Assembly: GCA_964572845.1 (NCBI GenBank)
Contig: CAZNFX010000006.1
Span: 186,001 to 250,000, forward strand
DNA from: Bin55 sp964572845
GTDB lineage: Bacteria > Pseudomonadota > Gammaproteobacteria > Pseudomonadales > Azotimanducaceae
Direction: 5' to 3'
Length of the DNA: 64,000 nt
Both the position numbers and the translations under genes were made by a program. The notes beneath the pieces were generated by a model that searched no databases, was not told the origin of the DNA, and saw only the letters and a list, made by a program, of their open reading frames with translations. Below, in pieces: positions 9,278 through 18,635 of this stretch. The stretch's first letter is position 1; every line of letters starts with the position of its first letter.

Positions 9278-9853
9278 ATGCCGAGCTATTCTACAAACGA
9301 ATTTCGCAGTGGACTCAAGGTTATGCTTGAGGGTGAACCATGCACGATTCTCGAAGCAGAATTTGTCAAGCCTGGAAAGGGTCAAGCGTTCACTCGGGCA
9401 AAATTCCGTAACCTGATTACTGGTAGGGTGTGGGATCGAACATTGCGCAGCGGCGAAACCATGCAGTCTGCCGACGTGGTCGAATTGGAAATGGAATACC
9501 TCTATACCGACGGGACCGAATGGCACTTTATGCGCATGGACGACACCTACGAACAGGTGAGCGCCAGTGCGGAAGTCGTCGGTGACGCCAAGCGTTGGAT
9601 AGTGGAACAGGACAAATGCACAGTAACACTGTGGGAAGGCAGGCCCATATCTGTAGTCCCTCCCAACTTCGTGGATGTCGAGGTCAAGGAGACTGAACCC
9701 AACATTAGAGGCGACACTGTTGCTGGGGGAGCAAAGCCTGCCACGCTGGCAACGGGGGTTGTCATTCGTGTGCCGCTCTTCATAGATGTTGGCGAAGTAA
9801 TTCGCGTTGACACGCGCACAGGCGAATATGTGAGTCGCAGCAAGGACTCATGA
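9278..9853 (+). CDS. efp: Elongation factor P
   Basis: EF-P relieves ribosome stalling at polyproline. The 191-residue protein has the three beta domains and the modification loop KPGKGQAF with Lys34 at its tip, the residue that EpmA beta-lysylates. GAGGA precedes ATG 9278 at good spacing. The stop overlaps the start of epmA by 4 nt (ATGA), so the substrate and its ligase are translationally coupled, and epmB is divergent immediately upstream. Confidence 0.97.
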   Translation: MPSYSTNEFRSGLKVMLEGEPCTILEAEFVKPGKGQAFTRAKFRNLITGRVWDRTLRSGETMQSADVVELEMEYLYTDGTEWHFMRMDDTYEQVSASAEVVGDAKRWIVEQDKCTVTLWEGRPISVVPPNFVDVEVKETEPNIRGDTVAGGAKPATLATGVVIRVPLFIDVGEVIRVDTRTGEYVSRSKDS

Positions 9854-10776
9854 CTGGGGGTTGGCGCCCGGCAATTGAACCGAAAGCACTACGTGAACGA
9901 GCCGCCCTAGTCTGCAGGATTCGTTCGTTTTTTCAACGTCGGGACGTCATTGAAGTCCATACTCCAATACTAGGCTCGCACACCGTCTCGGACGTGCACG
10001 TGGACTCCGTGCGGGCAGGCACGGGCTTTCTGCAGACATCGCCTGAATACTTCATGAAGAGATTGCTGGCTGCAGGCGCGCCCTCGTGCTATCAGATCGG
10101 TCCTGTGTTCCGCAGTGGTGAAGCTGGCAGGTGGCACAATCCCGAGTTCACAATGCTCGAGTGGTATCGAGTGGGCTACGACTGTGAGCGATTGAGACAC
10201 GAGACAGCAGAGCTGGTCGATCTCGTGCTCGGAAAGTCCTCCTACCAAACGGTGACCTTCCAATCACTGTTCTACGATAGGTTCGCTATCGATGTATTCG
10301 ACATTTCGACCGAAGAGTTGTACCGGCTAGCCTGCAGTCTTGGCTACAAAGGCATGTGTGATGCAGAGGGAGTGCGGGACTTTCTCTATTCTGATGCAAT
10401 TCGACAATACGATACCGCGCGGATGTTTGTGGTGAACTTCCCGTCTGAATCTGCAGCACTTTCGCGCATCGTGGAAGTAGAAGGTGTCGAAGTGGCTGAT
10501 CGCTTCGAATTGGTTGTCTCAGGTATTGAAATTGCAAACGGCTACAACGAGCTACTGGATGCCGATGAACTGGCTGGAAGAGCTAGTCAGGACAACCAGA
10601 AACGTATTGAGATGTCTCGACAGACCGTAGAGCTCGATCATCGACTGCTCGCTGCAATGCGCAGTGGACTTCCGAGTTGCGCGGGGGTGGCAGTTGGACT
10701 AGACCGATTGATTGCACTGGCGATGGAAAAGGACAACATTCACGACGTGATGACTTTTCCCCACGGTTATGCATAG
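9850..10776 (+). CDS. epmA: EF-P--(R)-beta-lysine ligase EpmA
   Basis: EpmA (PoxA/GenX/YjeA) is a paralogue of the class II lysyl-tRNA synthetase catalytic core that activates (R)-beta-lysine and joins it to Lys34 of EF-P. The 308 residues match the family length and lack the anticodon-binding domain. Class II motif 2 is visible as YQIGPVFRSGEAGRWHNPEF and motif 3 as GLDRLIALAM. ATG 9850 overlaps the efp stop by 4 nt. Confidence 0.96.
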   Translation: MTGGWRPAIEPKALRERAALVCRIRSFFQRRDVIEVHTPILGSHTVSDVHVDSVRAGTGFLQTSPEYFMKRLLAAGAPSCYQIGPVFRSGEAGRWHNPEFTMLEWYRVGYDCERLRHETAELVDLVLGKSSYQTVTFQSLFYDRFAIDVFDISTEELYRLACSLGYKGMCDAEGVRDFLYSDAIRQYDTARMFVVNFPSESAALSRIVEVEGVEVADRFELVVSGIEIANGYNELLDADELAGRASQDNQKRIEMSRQTVELDHRLLAAMRSGLPSCAGVAVGLDRLIALAMEKDNIHDVMTFPHGYA

Positions 10777-10803
10777 AGCCTACGACTCGCTGCAAGTTAA
10801 GTT

Positions 10804-10833
10804 TTGAGCATTTGCGCTCAAGGCGTCCATAAT
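10804..10833 (+). promoter_or_regulatory. Likely orn promoter overlapping a hairpin
   Basis: TTGAGC (10804-10809), 18 nt, CATAAT (10828-10833) resembles a sigma70 promoter 50 nt before the orn start. The same TTGAGC forms a 6-bp stem with GCTCAA at 10816-10821, which may also end the epmA transcript. Inference from pattern only. Confidence 0.45.
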
Positions 10834-10882
10834 GTTCATGCGAACGCGACGCACAATCTAGCGTTGTGGCTTGGAGAGACAC

Positions 10883-11428
10883 ATGCACTCGAACTTGACC
10901 TGGATCGATATGGAAATGACAGGGCTCGATCCTGACCATGACGTCATCCTGGAGATTGCAACAGTAGTTACAGATTCCAACTTGAACATTCTTGATGAGG
11001 GACCGTCGATTGTGGTCGCACAGCCAGAGGAAACATTGGCACGAATGGACGATTGGAATCTAGAACATCACACCGAATCCGGTTTGTTGGATCGGGTGCG
11101 GTCTTCGGAAAGTTCGCTCGAAGAAGCGGAAGCCGTCACGTTGGATCTAGTGTCGAGACACTCAAAGAGAGGAGAGTCTCCCTTGTGCGGCAATTCTGTG
11201 TGGCAGGATCGCAGATTCCTGAAGCACTACATGCCGACGTTAGAAGACTACCTCCACTATCGAATCATTGATGTCAGCTCGCTGAAGGAACTGGTTCGAC
11301 GCTGGGCTCCTCCGATCTACAAGGAACTTCACAAGGCTGAGAAGCATCGTGCTCTGGAGGACATCAAGGAGTCCATTGCAGAACTCCAGTTGTATCGCAC
11401 CAAATTCGTCGCTAGCGACTTTGGTTGA
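10883..11428 (+). CDS. orn: Oligoribonuclease
   Basis: Orn degrades 2-5-nt RNA fragments, including pGpG from c-di-GMP turnover, to mononucleotides. The protein is about 181 residues with the DEDDh exonuclease motifs: WIDMEMTGLD near the N terminus and HRALEDIKESI near the C terminus. ATG 10883 is chosen over the upstream TTG 10871 because GGAGAG (10873-10878) lies 4 nt before it and family members begin close to this point. The 3' end overlaps the convergent queG gene by 17 nt. Confidence 0.95.
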   Translation: MHSNLTWIDMEMTGLDPDHDVILEIATVVTDSNLNILDEGPSIVVAQPEETLARMDDWNLEHHTESGLLDRVRSSESSLEEAEAVTLDLVSRHSKRGESPLCGNSVWQDRRFLKHYMPTLEDYLHYRIIDVSSLKELVRRWAPPIYKELHKAEKHRALEDIKESIAELQLYRTKFVASDFG

Positions 11429-12470
11429 GTTGCCTTTCGAGCGCCCAGTCTATGTGCTCGACGCACATCGAATCGTTTCGATCAGTCATCTCTTGCCGCT
11501 TTGATTGAAGCACTGACAGCAGGTTCCTGCTGAACGGCGCATTGCCTGCAGCAATCGCCAGGTTGCGTGTCCACTGGCTATAGTTCACACGTCGCAGAGC
11601 CATGCCCGCGGTGCGCTTAAGGAACGTCTGCTCGTTCCATTCCAGTAGTTCACTTATCGGCTTTTTGTCCAAGTCGTGACGAATTGCGAAGTCTTTCTCC
11701 TGCGAAGGGGGCGCAATGCGATTCCATGGACATATAAGTTGGCAGTCGTCGCAGCCGAAAACTCGATTCCCAATGAGCTGACGAAATTCTGTGGGAATTG
11801 AGCCCTTGAGTTCAATGGTGAGATAGGAAATGCACTTGCGAGCGTCCAATTTACCCGGTTCAACGAGCGCGCCCGTTGGGCAAATGTTTATGCATGCTTT
11901 GCACGAGCCGCATTGCGGTTCGACCTTGCCTGTTGTCACAGGCAACGGCAGGTCGGTGAATATCTCTCCAAGGAAAAAGTACGACCCCACATCGGGATGA
12001 AGCAGCAGAGTGTTCTTTCCCATCCAACCAAGACCGGCCTTCTCTCCCAGGGGCTTTTCCAATACCGGGGCGGAATCCACGAAGGCTCGATGGTTGCCAC
12101 CGGCGACGGCAACAATCTTTCTTGCTAGTTTGGCTAGTTTGCGTCGCAGCACCTTGTGGTAGTCCCGGCCAAGAGCGTAGCTCGAAATGCATGCCAGCGA
12201 AGGATCTGCTTGAGAGACAGGAGCTGTTGGTGGTGCGTAGTTCATTCTCGCGCTAATGACGCGTACGGTTCCAGGCAACAGGCGATGGGGCGCGAGCCTT
12301 TTCTCGACGTTGCGTTCCATATAACGCATCTCTCCGTGAAAGTTCTGGTTCAGCCATTCGCGATATTCGGCAGAGACGGCCGACAGATCCACGTCGGCTA
12401 TGCCGACTTCGTCGAACCCTAGATCATCCGCCCAATTGCGAATGTCTTTGGAGAGAGCTTGTAAGTCCAT
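11412..12470 (-). CDS. queG: Epoxyqueuosine reductase QueG
   Basis: QueG carries out the last step of queuosine synthesis in tRNA, reducing epoxyqueuosine with a cobalamin cofactor and two [4Fe-4S] clusters. The 352-residue protein has the ferredoxin-like motifs CGSCKACINICPTGAL and CDDCQLICPWN and the substrate-domain block GEKAGLGWMGKNTLLL. ATG 12470 is preferred to the adjacent TTG 12473. The start is 17 nt from the divergent nnrD start, so the two promoters must lie inside each other's genes or the genes share control. Confidence 0.95.
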   Translation of the reverse strand: MDLQALSKDIRNWADDLGFDEVGIADVDLSAVSAEYREWLNQNFHGEMRYMERNVEKRLAPHRLLPGTVRVISARMNYAPPTAPVSQADPSLACISSYALGRDYHKVLRRKLAKLARKIVAVAGGNHRAFVDSAPVLEKPLGEKAGLGWMGKNTLLLHPDVGSYFFLGEIFTDLPLPVTTGKVEPQCGSCKACINICPTGALVEPGKLDARKCISYLTIELKGSIPTEFRQLIGNRVFGCDDCQLICPWNRIAPPSQEKDFAIRHDLDKKPISELLEWNEQTFLKRTAGMALRRVNYSQWTRNLAIAAGNAPFSRNLLSVLQSKRQEMTDRNDSMCVEHIDWALERQLNQSR

Positions 12471-12487
12471 CAAATAGAATTTGTCGC

Positions 12488-13951
12488 ATGAGTGCGATAG
12501 AGCGAGTTTACACCGCCGAAGAGTGTCGCCGACTCGATCGATTGGCTATCGAGGAGTTTGGAATACCCGGCATAGAACTGATGAATCGTGCGGGCCGGTT
12601 TGCGCTCGATCAACTTCAAAGCCATTTTCCCGATGCTCGATCGATCACCGTTGTTGCCGGTTCCGGCAACAACGCTGGCGATGGCTACGTGGTAGCTGGT
12701 TGGGCGAAGCAGCGAGGTCTTGATGTAGCGTTGCACCAAGTGGGCGACGCCGACCGATTGGACGGAGATGCCCGACGCGCATGGGATTGGATGCGTGAGC
12801 AGGGAGTCAAGCCCTCCGCGATTGAGGACCGGACGGCCGATGTCGTGGTTGACGCTATGCTAGGCACTGGAGCTTCTGGCTCCCCAAGATCCAACTACAA
12901 AGAAGCTATCTCAGCGATTCTACGAGGAGATAGCAAGATCCTCGCACTCGACCTGCCGAGCGGCATTGACGCTAGTACCGGGTGTGCCACGACTGACCAA
13001 CCAGTAAAGGCAGACATAACTTGTACTTTTGTGGGAGCCAAGCTTGGTCTGTTCACGGGCGATGGAGTTGATTGCTCCGGCCAAGTGGAGTTGTCCGACT
13101 TGAGAATTCCCAGGCAGGTATTTGACCGTGTACTTGGACTGGAATTGATTGATCCCGACCAGCCGAACTATAGCCTGCCGACGCGCAAGCCATCGAGCCA
13201 CAAGAGTCAGCTTGGTCACGTATTGGTCGTGGGCGGAGATCACGGCGGTGGAGGCGCGGCAATGTTCGCTGCGGAAGCGTCAATGCGTACAGGGGCGGGA
13301 CTGGTGTCGGCGGCAACCCGACCGGAACACGTTGGCGCATTTCTTGCACGATGTCCAGAGGTTATGGTTGAAGGTGTAGATACAGGGAGCAGCATTGCAG
13401 AGTTGGTCGGCGGCGCAGATGTCGTAGCTATAGGCCCGGGTCTTCGTCCGAGCACTTGGAGTCAGTCGATGCTCTCTGCAGTCTTGCAGGCAGGTCCGCG
13501 CCGACTGGTAGTCGATGCGGGAGCGCTTCGATTGCTGGGTGAACATTCGCTACCTCCCGATTCGATCATCACGCCGCATCCTGGTGAAGCTGGTCACCTT
13601 CTGTCTACGACTAGCAGCCAAATTCAACACGACCGCCCTGCAGCCATTGCACGGCTCACGCGTCGATTGCATTGCGTCGGAATATTGAAGGGCGCTGGTA
13701 GCATCGTTGCTGACGATGGCGAACTCATTGCTCTTGTTCGGTGTTCAAATCCTGCGCTTGCAACGGCAGGCAGCGGAGATGTATTGACAGGCATTGTCGC
13801 TACTGCTTGCGCTCAACTCGAATCGTCGGCACTGGCTGCCAAAACCGCAGTAGCCGTGCACTGTCGAGCTGGCATTCGAGCTGAGCGAGAGCTTGGGGAT
13901 CGCTCAGTCATCGCCGGAGATCTGGTGCAGAACATTCGACCGTGGGCGTAG
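12488..13951 (+). CDS. nnrD: Bifunctional NAD(P)H-hydrate epimerase / ADP-dependent dehydratase
   Basis: This 487-residue protein repairs hydrated NADH and NADPH. The N-terminal YjeF epimerase domain (about 1-215) has GSGNNAGDGYVVAGW. The C-terminal kinase-like dehydratase domain (about 220-487) has HPGEAGHLL and the ATP/ADP-site motif ATAGSGDVLTGIVA. It is followed by tsaE after 6 nt, the usual order queG / nnrD-tsaE-amiC-mutL-miaA in gammaproteobacteria. Confidence 0.95.
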   Translation: MSAIERVYTAEECRRLDRLAIEEFGIPGIELMNRAGRFALDQLQSHFPDARSITVVAGSGNNAGDGYVVAGWAKQRGLDVALHQVGDADRLDGDARRAWDWMREQGVKPSAIEDRTADVVVDAMLGTGASGSPRSNYKEAISAILRGDSKILALDLPSGIDASTGCATTDQPVKADITCTFVGAKLGLFTGDGVDCSGQVELSDLRIPRQVFDRVLGLELIDPDQPNYSLPTRKPSSHKSQLGHVLVVGGDHGGGGAAMFAAEASMRTGAGLVSAATRPEHVGAFLARCPEVMVEGVDTGSSIAELVGGADVVAIGPGLRPSTWSQSMLSAVLQAGPRRLVVDAGALRLLGEHSLPPDSIITPHPGEAGHLLSTTSSQIQHDRPAAIARLTRRLHCVGILKGAGSIVADDGELIALVRCSNPALATAGSGDVLTGIVATACAQLESSALAAKTAVAVHCRAGIRAERELGDRSVIAGDLVQNIRPWA

Positions 13952-13957
13952 GTACCC

Positions 13958-14398
13958 ATGCGTCGTCAGGAAGTGGAATTGGCCAATGAAGCGGCCACGC
14001 TTCAGCTTGGTGCGACGCTCGCCGCCAAGATTCCATGGGGGCTTGTTTTTCTTCAGGGTCAACTGGGGTCGGGAAAAACCACACTGGCTCGAGGGTGGTT
14101 GAGAGCTCTTGGCCACAGGGGACCTGTTAAGAGCCCTACCTACACCATCGTTGAGCCGTACCGCCTTAGCAATATCGACATACTGCACATTGACCTTTAC
14201 CGTATTGAAAATTCTCTCGAATTGGACTATATTGGATTGCTGGAACAGCTGGAGTTGAGTCACTTGCAACTTGTCGAGTGGCCAGAACAGGGACGTGGAC
14301 AGCTTCCTTCTGCTGACGTAGTCATTTCATTGGCGAGTCGAGGAGAAGGACGCATCGCATACATAAGCTATTTCAATGAATACTCTCTCACCTGCTAG
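13958..14398 (+). CDS. tsaE: tRNA t6A modification ATPase TsaE
   Basis: TsaE is the small P-loop ATPase that works with TsaB and TsaD to make N6-threonylcarbamoyladenosine at A37 of ANN-decoding tRNAs. The 146-residue protein has Walker A GQLGSGKTTLARG, followed by KSPTYTIVEPY and HIDLYRIE, which are diagnostic for the family. It overlaps amiC by 23 nt, implying coupled translation. Confidence 0.94.
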   Translation: MRRQEVELANEAATLQLGATLAAKIPWGLVFLQGQLGSGKTTLARGWLRALGHRGPVKSPTYTIVEPYRLSNIDILHIDLYRIENSLELDYIGLLEQLELSHLQLVEWPEQGRGQLPSADVVISLASRGEGRIAYISYFNEYSLTC

Positions 14399-15761
14399 CG
14401 CTTACCCCTGCGCCATCGGTCTAGCTACCTTGTGTTTGGCCCTTGCACTTCCCATTCACGCGAATGAACTCTTGGGAATCCGTTGGAACGAAGGTCCACA
14501 GAACACTCGTGTTGTGCTTGATTTAGACCGGGAAGCCGAATTCACCTATGGAACGCTTGTTGGTCCGCCGCGCATCTACATTGACCTGCAGAACACATCG
14601 CTCAAGAAACGATTGAATGTGGGCGAATTCGATAGTCGGCTGCTGAAGGGAGTGCGGCACGCTGAGAGCGCACGAGGAAAGTACCGAGTGGTCTTGGACT
14701 TGAAGAGTACTGTGGAACCGACCGTCTTCAAGCTCGGTCCCCATGCTCCCTACGGGCACCGTCTCGTCATAGACCTTCCTAGCGATATCGTTCTTGACGA
14801 TTGCTCTACAGACACAGAGCCGCACGAAGACGTGGTGGTCGTCTTGGATGCAGGACATGGAGGCGAAGATCCCGGCGCGATAGCTATTACGGGAATGCTG
14901 GAGAAGCACGTAGCGTTGGCAATTGCGAACCACACCAAGCAGGCACTTGAAGAAGCACCCGGATTCAGGGTGGTCATGACACGAAGCGGGGACTACGAAG
15001 TGCCGTTGGTCACCCGTCGCAACATTGCGTTGAATCAACGTGCCCATCTCTTTGTGTCGATACATGCCGACTCGTTCAAAAGGCCGGAACCACGTGGTGC
15101 CAGCGTATATGTGCTGGACAGCGGCAAGGCGCAGACGGAATTGGACCGCTGGATGGTAGAGAATGAGAACCGAGAGGATTGGCGAGGCGGTGTGGCTTCG
15201 TGGATAAATTCCGACTGCTTTGAGGAACCTGAACAGTACAAGTTCCTCAACGAGAGGGCAAGAGATGCGGTACTTGACAATTCTGTGTCTGTCGGAAAGA
15301 GCGTTCTCTCCGAACTTTCTTCAGTTGCTCACGTACACCCAAAAGGGCTGACAAGGGATAGAGGCGATTTTCGAGTAACTGATGCAGGATTCGTCGTACT
15401 CAAGTCCACTCAAGTTCCCTCTGTGCTGGTCGAAACAGGCTTTCTCTCCAATCCACAGGATGCACGACTTTTGGGCCAATCGTCGCATCAATTGGCTTTG
15501 GGACGAGCCATCGCGAGGGGCATACTGGCATACTTCTGCGACAATCCACCGTGGCACACAAAGCTGAAGGATGGTCTCGTCGAATGCGCCTATCGTCGCG
15601 ATTTCAAGACCTATCGAGTTCGACGTGGCGATACATTGGGCGAGATTGCTCTGGCCAACAATGTCTCTATTACTTCGATTAGGCAGTTGAACAAGCTTCC
15701 CAATGATCGCATCTACGCCAATCAACTGCTGACAATACCTGTGCGCATGCGCCAAAACTGA
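14376..15761 (+). CDS. amiC: N-acetylmuramoyl-L-alanine amidase with AMIN and LysM domains (AmiC type)
   Basis: It cleaves the amide bond between MurNAc and L-Ala in peptidoglycan, splitting septal wall at division. The 461-residue protein starts with a signal peptide (to about residue 29), then an AMIN domain (about 30-130) for septal targeting, an amidase_3 domain from about residue 153 with VVLDAGHGGEDPGA, SIHADSF and the VETGFLSNP block carrying the late glutamate, and a C-terminal LysM module (about 413-458, YRVRRGDTLGEIA). The start codon lies inside the end of tsaE; the stop overlaps mutL by one base. Confidence 0.93.
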   Translation: MNTLSPASAYPCAIGLATLCLALALPIHANELLGIRWNEGPQNTRVVLDLDREAEFTYGTLVGPPRIYIDLQNTSLKKRLNVGEFDSRLLKGVRHAESARGKYRVVLDLKSTVEPTVFKLGPHAPYGHRLVIDLPSDIVLDDCSTDTEPHEDVVVVLDAGHGGEDPGAIAITGMLEKHVALAIANHTKQALEEAPGFRVVMTRSGDYEVPLVTRRNIALNQRAHLFVSIHADSFKRPEPRGASVYVLDSGKAQTELDRWMVENENREDWRGGVASWINSDCFEEPEQYKFLNERARDAVLDNSVSVGKSVLSELSSVAHVHPKGLTRDRGDFRVTDAGFVVLKSTQVPSVLVETGFLSNPQDARLLGQSSHQLALGRAIARGILAYFCDNPPWHTKLKDGLVECAYRRDFKTYRVRRGDTLGEIALANNVSITSIRQLNKLPNDRIYANQLLTIPVRMRQN

Positions 15762-17536
15762 TGGTCAAGCCACGCATTCGACGGCTGGACGAACGCGTTG
15801 CCAACCAGATCGCTGCGGGGGAGGTCGTTGAACGACCCTTCTCAATCGTCAAGGAACTAGTCGAAAACAGTCTGGACGCCCACGCCACCAACATCCTTGT
15901 TGAAGTTGAGGCTGGAGCATTGCGTCGCGTGCGAGTTTCCGACGATGGCGATGGAATCGAACCCGACGATTTGCGATTGGCTGTGCAACGCCACGCAACC
16001 AGCAAGATTGGCTCGGCCGATGATCTAGTAGCCGTTGCCACAATGGGATTTAGGGGCGAGGCGTTGGCGAGCATTGCAGCGGTTTCGAAAATGGAGATAA
16101 CTTCGCGGACACGTGAGGCCGCGTCGGCTTGGACATTGAGGGTCGAAGGAGGCAGAGAGGAGTCGTTCAATCCCAGTTCGGGAACGAAGGGGACGACGAT
16201 CAATGTCACCGATCTGTTCTACAACACGCCGGTTCGTCGCAAGTTCCTAAAGCAAGCGCGGACCGAATTCGGCCATGTTGCGGACTGTGTTCGTGTTTTG
16301 GCCGTCGCTAACCCGCATTGTGCGTTTACGTTGTTGAACGATTCAAAAGTAGTTGAGAGGATGCAAGCTGAAGAGTCTGCATTCGAGCGGGTGTCTCGAG
16401 TTCTCGGTACAGGTTTCGCGGACGAGTCCATGGAGATCGACCTCCAACATGGGGATCTTCGATTGCGTGGATGGGTGGGCTTGCCTACGCTCACTCGCAG
16501 TTCGGCCAACAGGCAGTACTTCTTCGTCAACGGTCGCTACGTTATAGATCGTTTAGTAGCACACGCTGTCAGGCAAGGCTACAAGGATGTGATGTTTCAC
16601 GGCAGGCATCCGGTGTTTGTGCTCAACCTCGTCATCGACCCGCACGAAGTGGATGTCAACGTTCATCCGACCAAACGTGAAGTACGTTTTCGCGATCCTA
16701 GGCGTGTCCATGATTTCTTGATGTCTGGCATGTACCACGAATTGAGCGGCGTGGGAACCCGCAACCCTGCACCACTCGAGTTGGAGCCACGTCGAGAAGG
16801 TACTGCCGGACCGCTGCAATCTGCAGTGGATTCGTACATTGAGACGCCGCTGTCGCTGAGTGAACCTGATACGCTGCGCGATCCTGATCGTGAGCTGCTG
16901 AAAGGTGGAACCAAGTCTCCCAGTGCTGAACCCGCGTCAGATCGCGGAGACATTCCTCCCATGGGCTACGCTTTGGGACAACTACGGGGTGCTTACATAC
17001 TTGCCGAAAATGCAGATGGGCTGGTAATCGTCGACATGCATGCTGCCCACGAGCGAGTGGTCTACGAAAAAATGAAAAAAGCCCGCGATGCTCGTCGATT
17101 GACATCGCAGCGTCTTCTGATTCCGATCGAAATCGAAGCGAGTCGAGGGGAAGCTGACGCTGCGCGGTCGGCACGAGACTTATTGAGCGAACTTGGTCTG
17201 AAGCTGGAAGTTGCGGACGACGATACGATCACGGTACGTGAAGTCCCTGCACAATTAGATGCATCAGACATTCGTCAGCTCGTGCTGGACGTGCTTGAGG
17301 AGTGGGAGGAGTACGGCACGACGGAAACGATCAAGGATCGAGAAAACGAACTGCTAGCAACGTTCGCATGCCACGATGCAATTCGCTTCAATCGCCAGTT
17401 GAATCTAGCCGAAATGAACGCGCTATTGCGCGACATGGAACGCACAGAAAACGCAGGTCAATGCAATCATGGTCGTCCCACGTTTCGTGTGCAGAGTCTG
17501 AAGGCGTTGGACAGAGTGTTTCTTCGCGGGCGCTAG
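15761..17536 (+). CDS. mutL: DNA mismatch repair protein MutL (endonuclease type)
   Basis: MutL couples MutS mismatch recognition to strand incision. The 591-residue protein has the N-terminal GHKL ATPase motifs ENSLDAHA, DDGDGI and GFRGEALASI. The C-terminal dimerisation domain (about 405-591) holds DMHAAHERVVYE (Asp425 to Glu436), which fits the metal-dependent endonuclease motif DQHA-x2-E-x4-E with Q replaced by M, plus ACHDAI and CNHGRPT. E. coli MutL lacks this and uses MutH, so mismatch repair here is probably MutH-independent. TGATG overlap with amiC. Confidence 0.96.
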   Translation: MVKPRIRRLDERVANQIAAGEVVERPFSIVKELVENSLDAHATNILVEVEAGALRRVRVSDDGDGIEPDDLRLAVQRHATSKIGSADDLVAVATMGFRGEALASIAAVSKMEITSRTREAASAWTLRVEGGREESFNPSSGTKGTTINVTDLFYNTPVRRKFLKQARTEFGHVADCVRVLAVANPHCAFTLLNDSKVVERMQAEESAFERVSRVLGTGFADESMEIDLQHGDLRLRGWVGLPTLTRSSANRQYFFVNGRYVIDRLVAHAVRQGYKDVMFHGRHPVFVLNLVIDPHEVDVNVHPTKREVRFRDPRRVHDFLMSGMYHELSGVGTRNPAPLELEPRREGTAGPLQSAVDSYIETPLSLSEPDTLRDPDRELLKGGTKSPSAEPASDRGDIPPMGYALGQLRGAYILAENADGLVIVDMHAAHERVVYEKMKKARDARRLTSQRLLIPIEIEASRGEADAARSARDLLSELGLKLEVADDDTITVREVPAQLDASDIRQLVLDVLEEWEEYGTTETIKDRENELLATFACHDAIRFNRQLNLAEMNALLRDMERTENAGQCNHGRPTFRVQSLKALDRVFLRGR

Positions 17537-17556
17537 ATCCTGTAGCAGGACTCGGA

Positions 17557-18519
17557 TTGCACACGGAATCGTCCCGTCATGTGATTGCCTTGCTTGGACC
17601 TACGGCAAGCGGAAAAACGGACATTGCAATTCAACTGGCAGACCGATTCGACGTTGCTCTGATTAGCGTCGATTCCGCGATGATCTATCGCGGTATGGAT
17701 ATCGGCACAGCGAAGCCAAGTGCAGCAACTCTACGGGAGTATCCCCACGCGCTCATTGACATCTTGGATCCCGAGACCGACTACTCGGCAGGAGATTTTG
17801 TGGCCTCGGCAGACGATGCAGTCGAAGCGGCCTTCACGCAGCGCAAGATTCCGCTTCTGGTAGGGGGAACCATGCTCTATCTGCGGGCATTTCGCGATGG
17901 AATCGCAAGATTACCCAGACGTGACGCCAGATTCCGCGCGAATCTGAGGTTGCGAGCAGAAAAACTAGGCATCAACAAGCTTCACGCCGAATTGCAGCGG
18001 ATCGATCCGGTAATGGCAGCACGTATTCATCCCAACAACTATCCTAGGATAGAGAGGGCATTGGAGGTTTGTGAGATTGCAGGTGTTCCCATGTCGAAAT
18101 TGCTTACCGAACGAGCCGGGATGCGAGTAGAGGAAAGGCTGCATTGTCACTATCAAGAGTATTCGTTGCTCCATGCGACCCGCGAAGAACTTCACAATCG
18201 AATAGCAACTCGTGTGCTCTCTATGATGGATGCGGGCTTTGTTGAGGAAGTTAGGCGTTTGATGGCTCGACCAAGACTCACTTCTAACGCCATGTCGATG
18301 AAATCAGTCGGATATAGGCAGCTTTGGGAGCATTTGAAGTCCGATCCATCCATTAATGTGGAACCTGCTACTATCGAGTCGATCACCGCTGCAACCCGTC
18401 AACTGGCTCGTCGTCAGCTGACGTGGATACGTAGTTGGCGCGATCTTCCCGAACACCGCCAGTTGGTTGATGTGGATCCTCTGGAGGCTCTGACAAGATC
18501 GATTCTGCAGTTCGTATAG
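17557..18519 (+). CDS. miaA: tRNA dimethylallyltransferase MiaA
   Basis: MiaA adds the isopentenyl group to A37 of tRNAs reading UNN codons. The product is 320 residues from the chosen start, close to the E. coli length of 316. Visible motifs are the P-loop GPTASGKT (about residues 14-21), DSAMIYRGMDIGTAKP and the QLARRQLTWIR block. No ATG is available: TTG 17557 with AGGA at 17547-17550 is chosen, and GTG 17581 is the alternative. The frame is open far upstream, but that part lies inside mutL and is not homologous. The usual downstream neighbour hfq is missing. Confidence 0.93.
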   Translation: MHTESSRHVIALLGPTASGKTDIAIQLADRFDVALISVDSAMIYRGMDIGTAKPSAATLREYPHALIDILDPETDYSAGDFVASADDAVEAAFTQRKIPLLVGGTMLYLRAFRDGIARLPRRDARFRANLRLRAEKLGINKLHAELQRIDPVMAARIHPNNYPRIERALEVCEIAGVPMSKLLTERAGMRVEERLHCHYQEYSLLHATREELHNRIATRVLSMMDAGFVEEVRRLMARPRLTSNAMSMKSVGYRQLWEHLKSDPSINVEPATIESITAATRQLARRQLTWIRSWRDLPEHRQLVDVDPLEALTRSILQFV

Positions 18520-18635
18520 TCCAACGGCGGCACTGACGATTACTCGCCTAACAAACGTTGTTCGCAATCAGGAGCGAATCGAACTTACAATTGGTGCCAT
18601 GCTTGTTGGGAGCTCAACTATCCTGTTAGTCATAG

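Noticed and set aside
17302..17556. Extension of miaA upstream into mutL
   Set aside because: These residues are the +1 shadow of mutL and are unlike MiaA N termini; the real start is near 17557.
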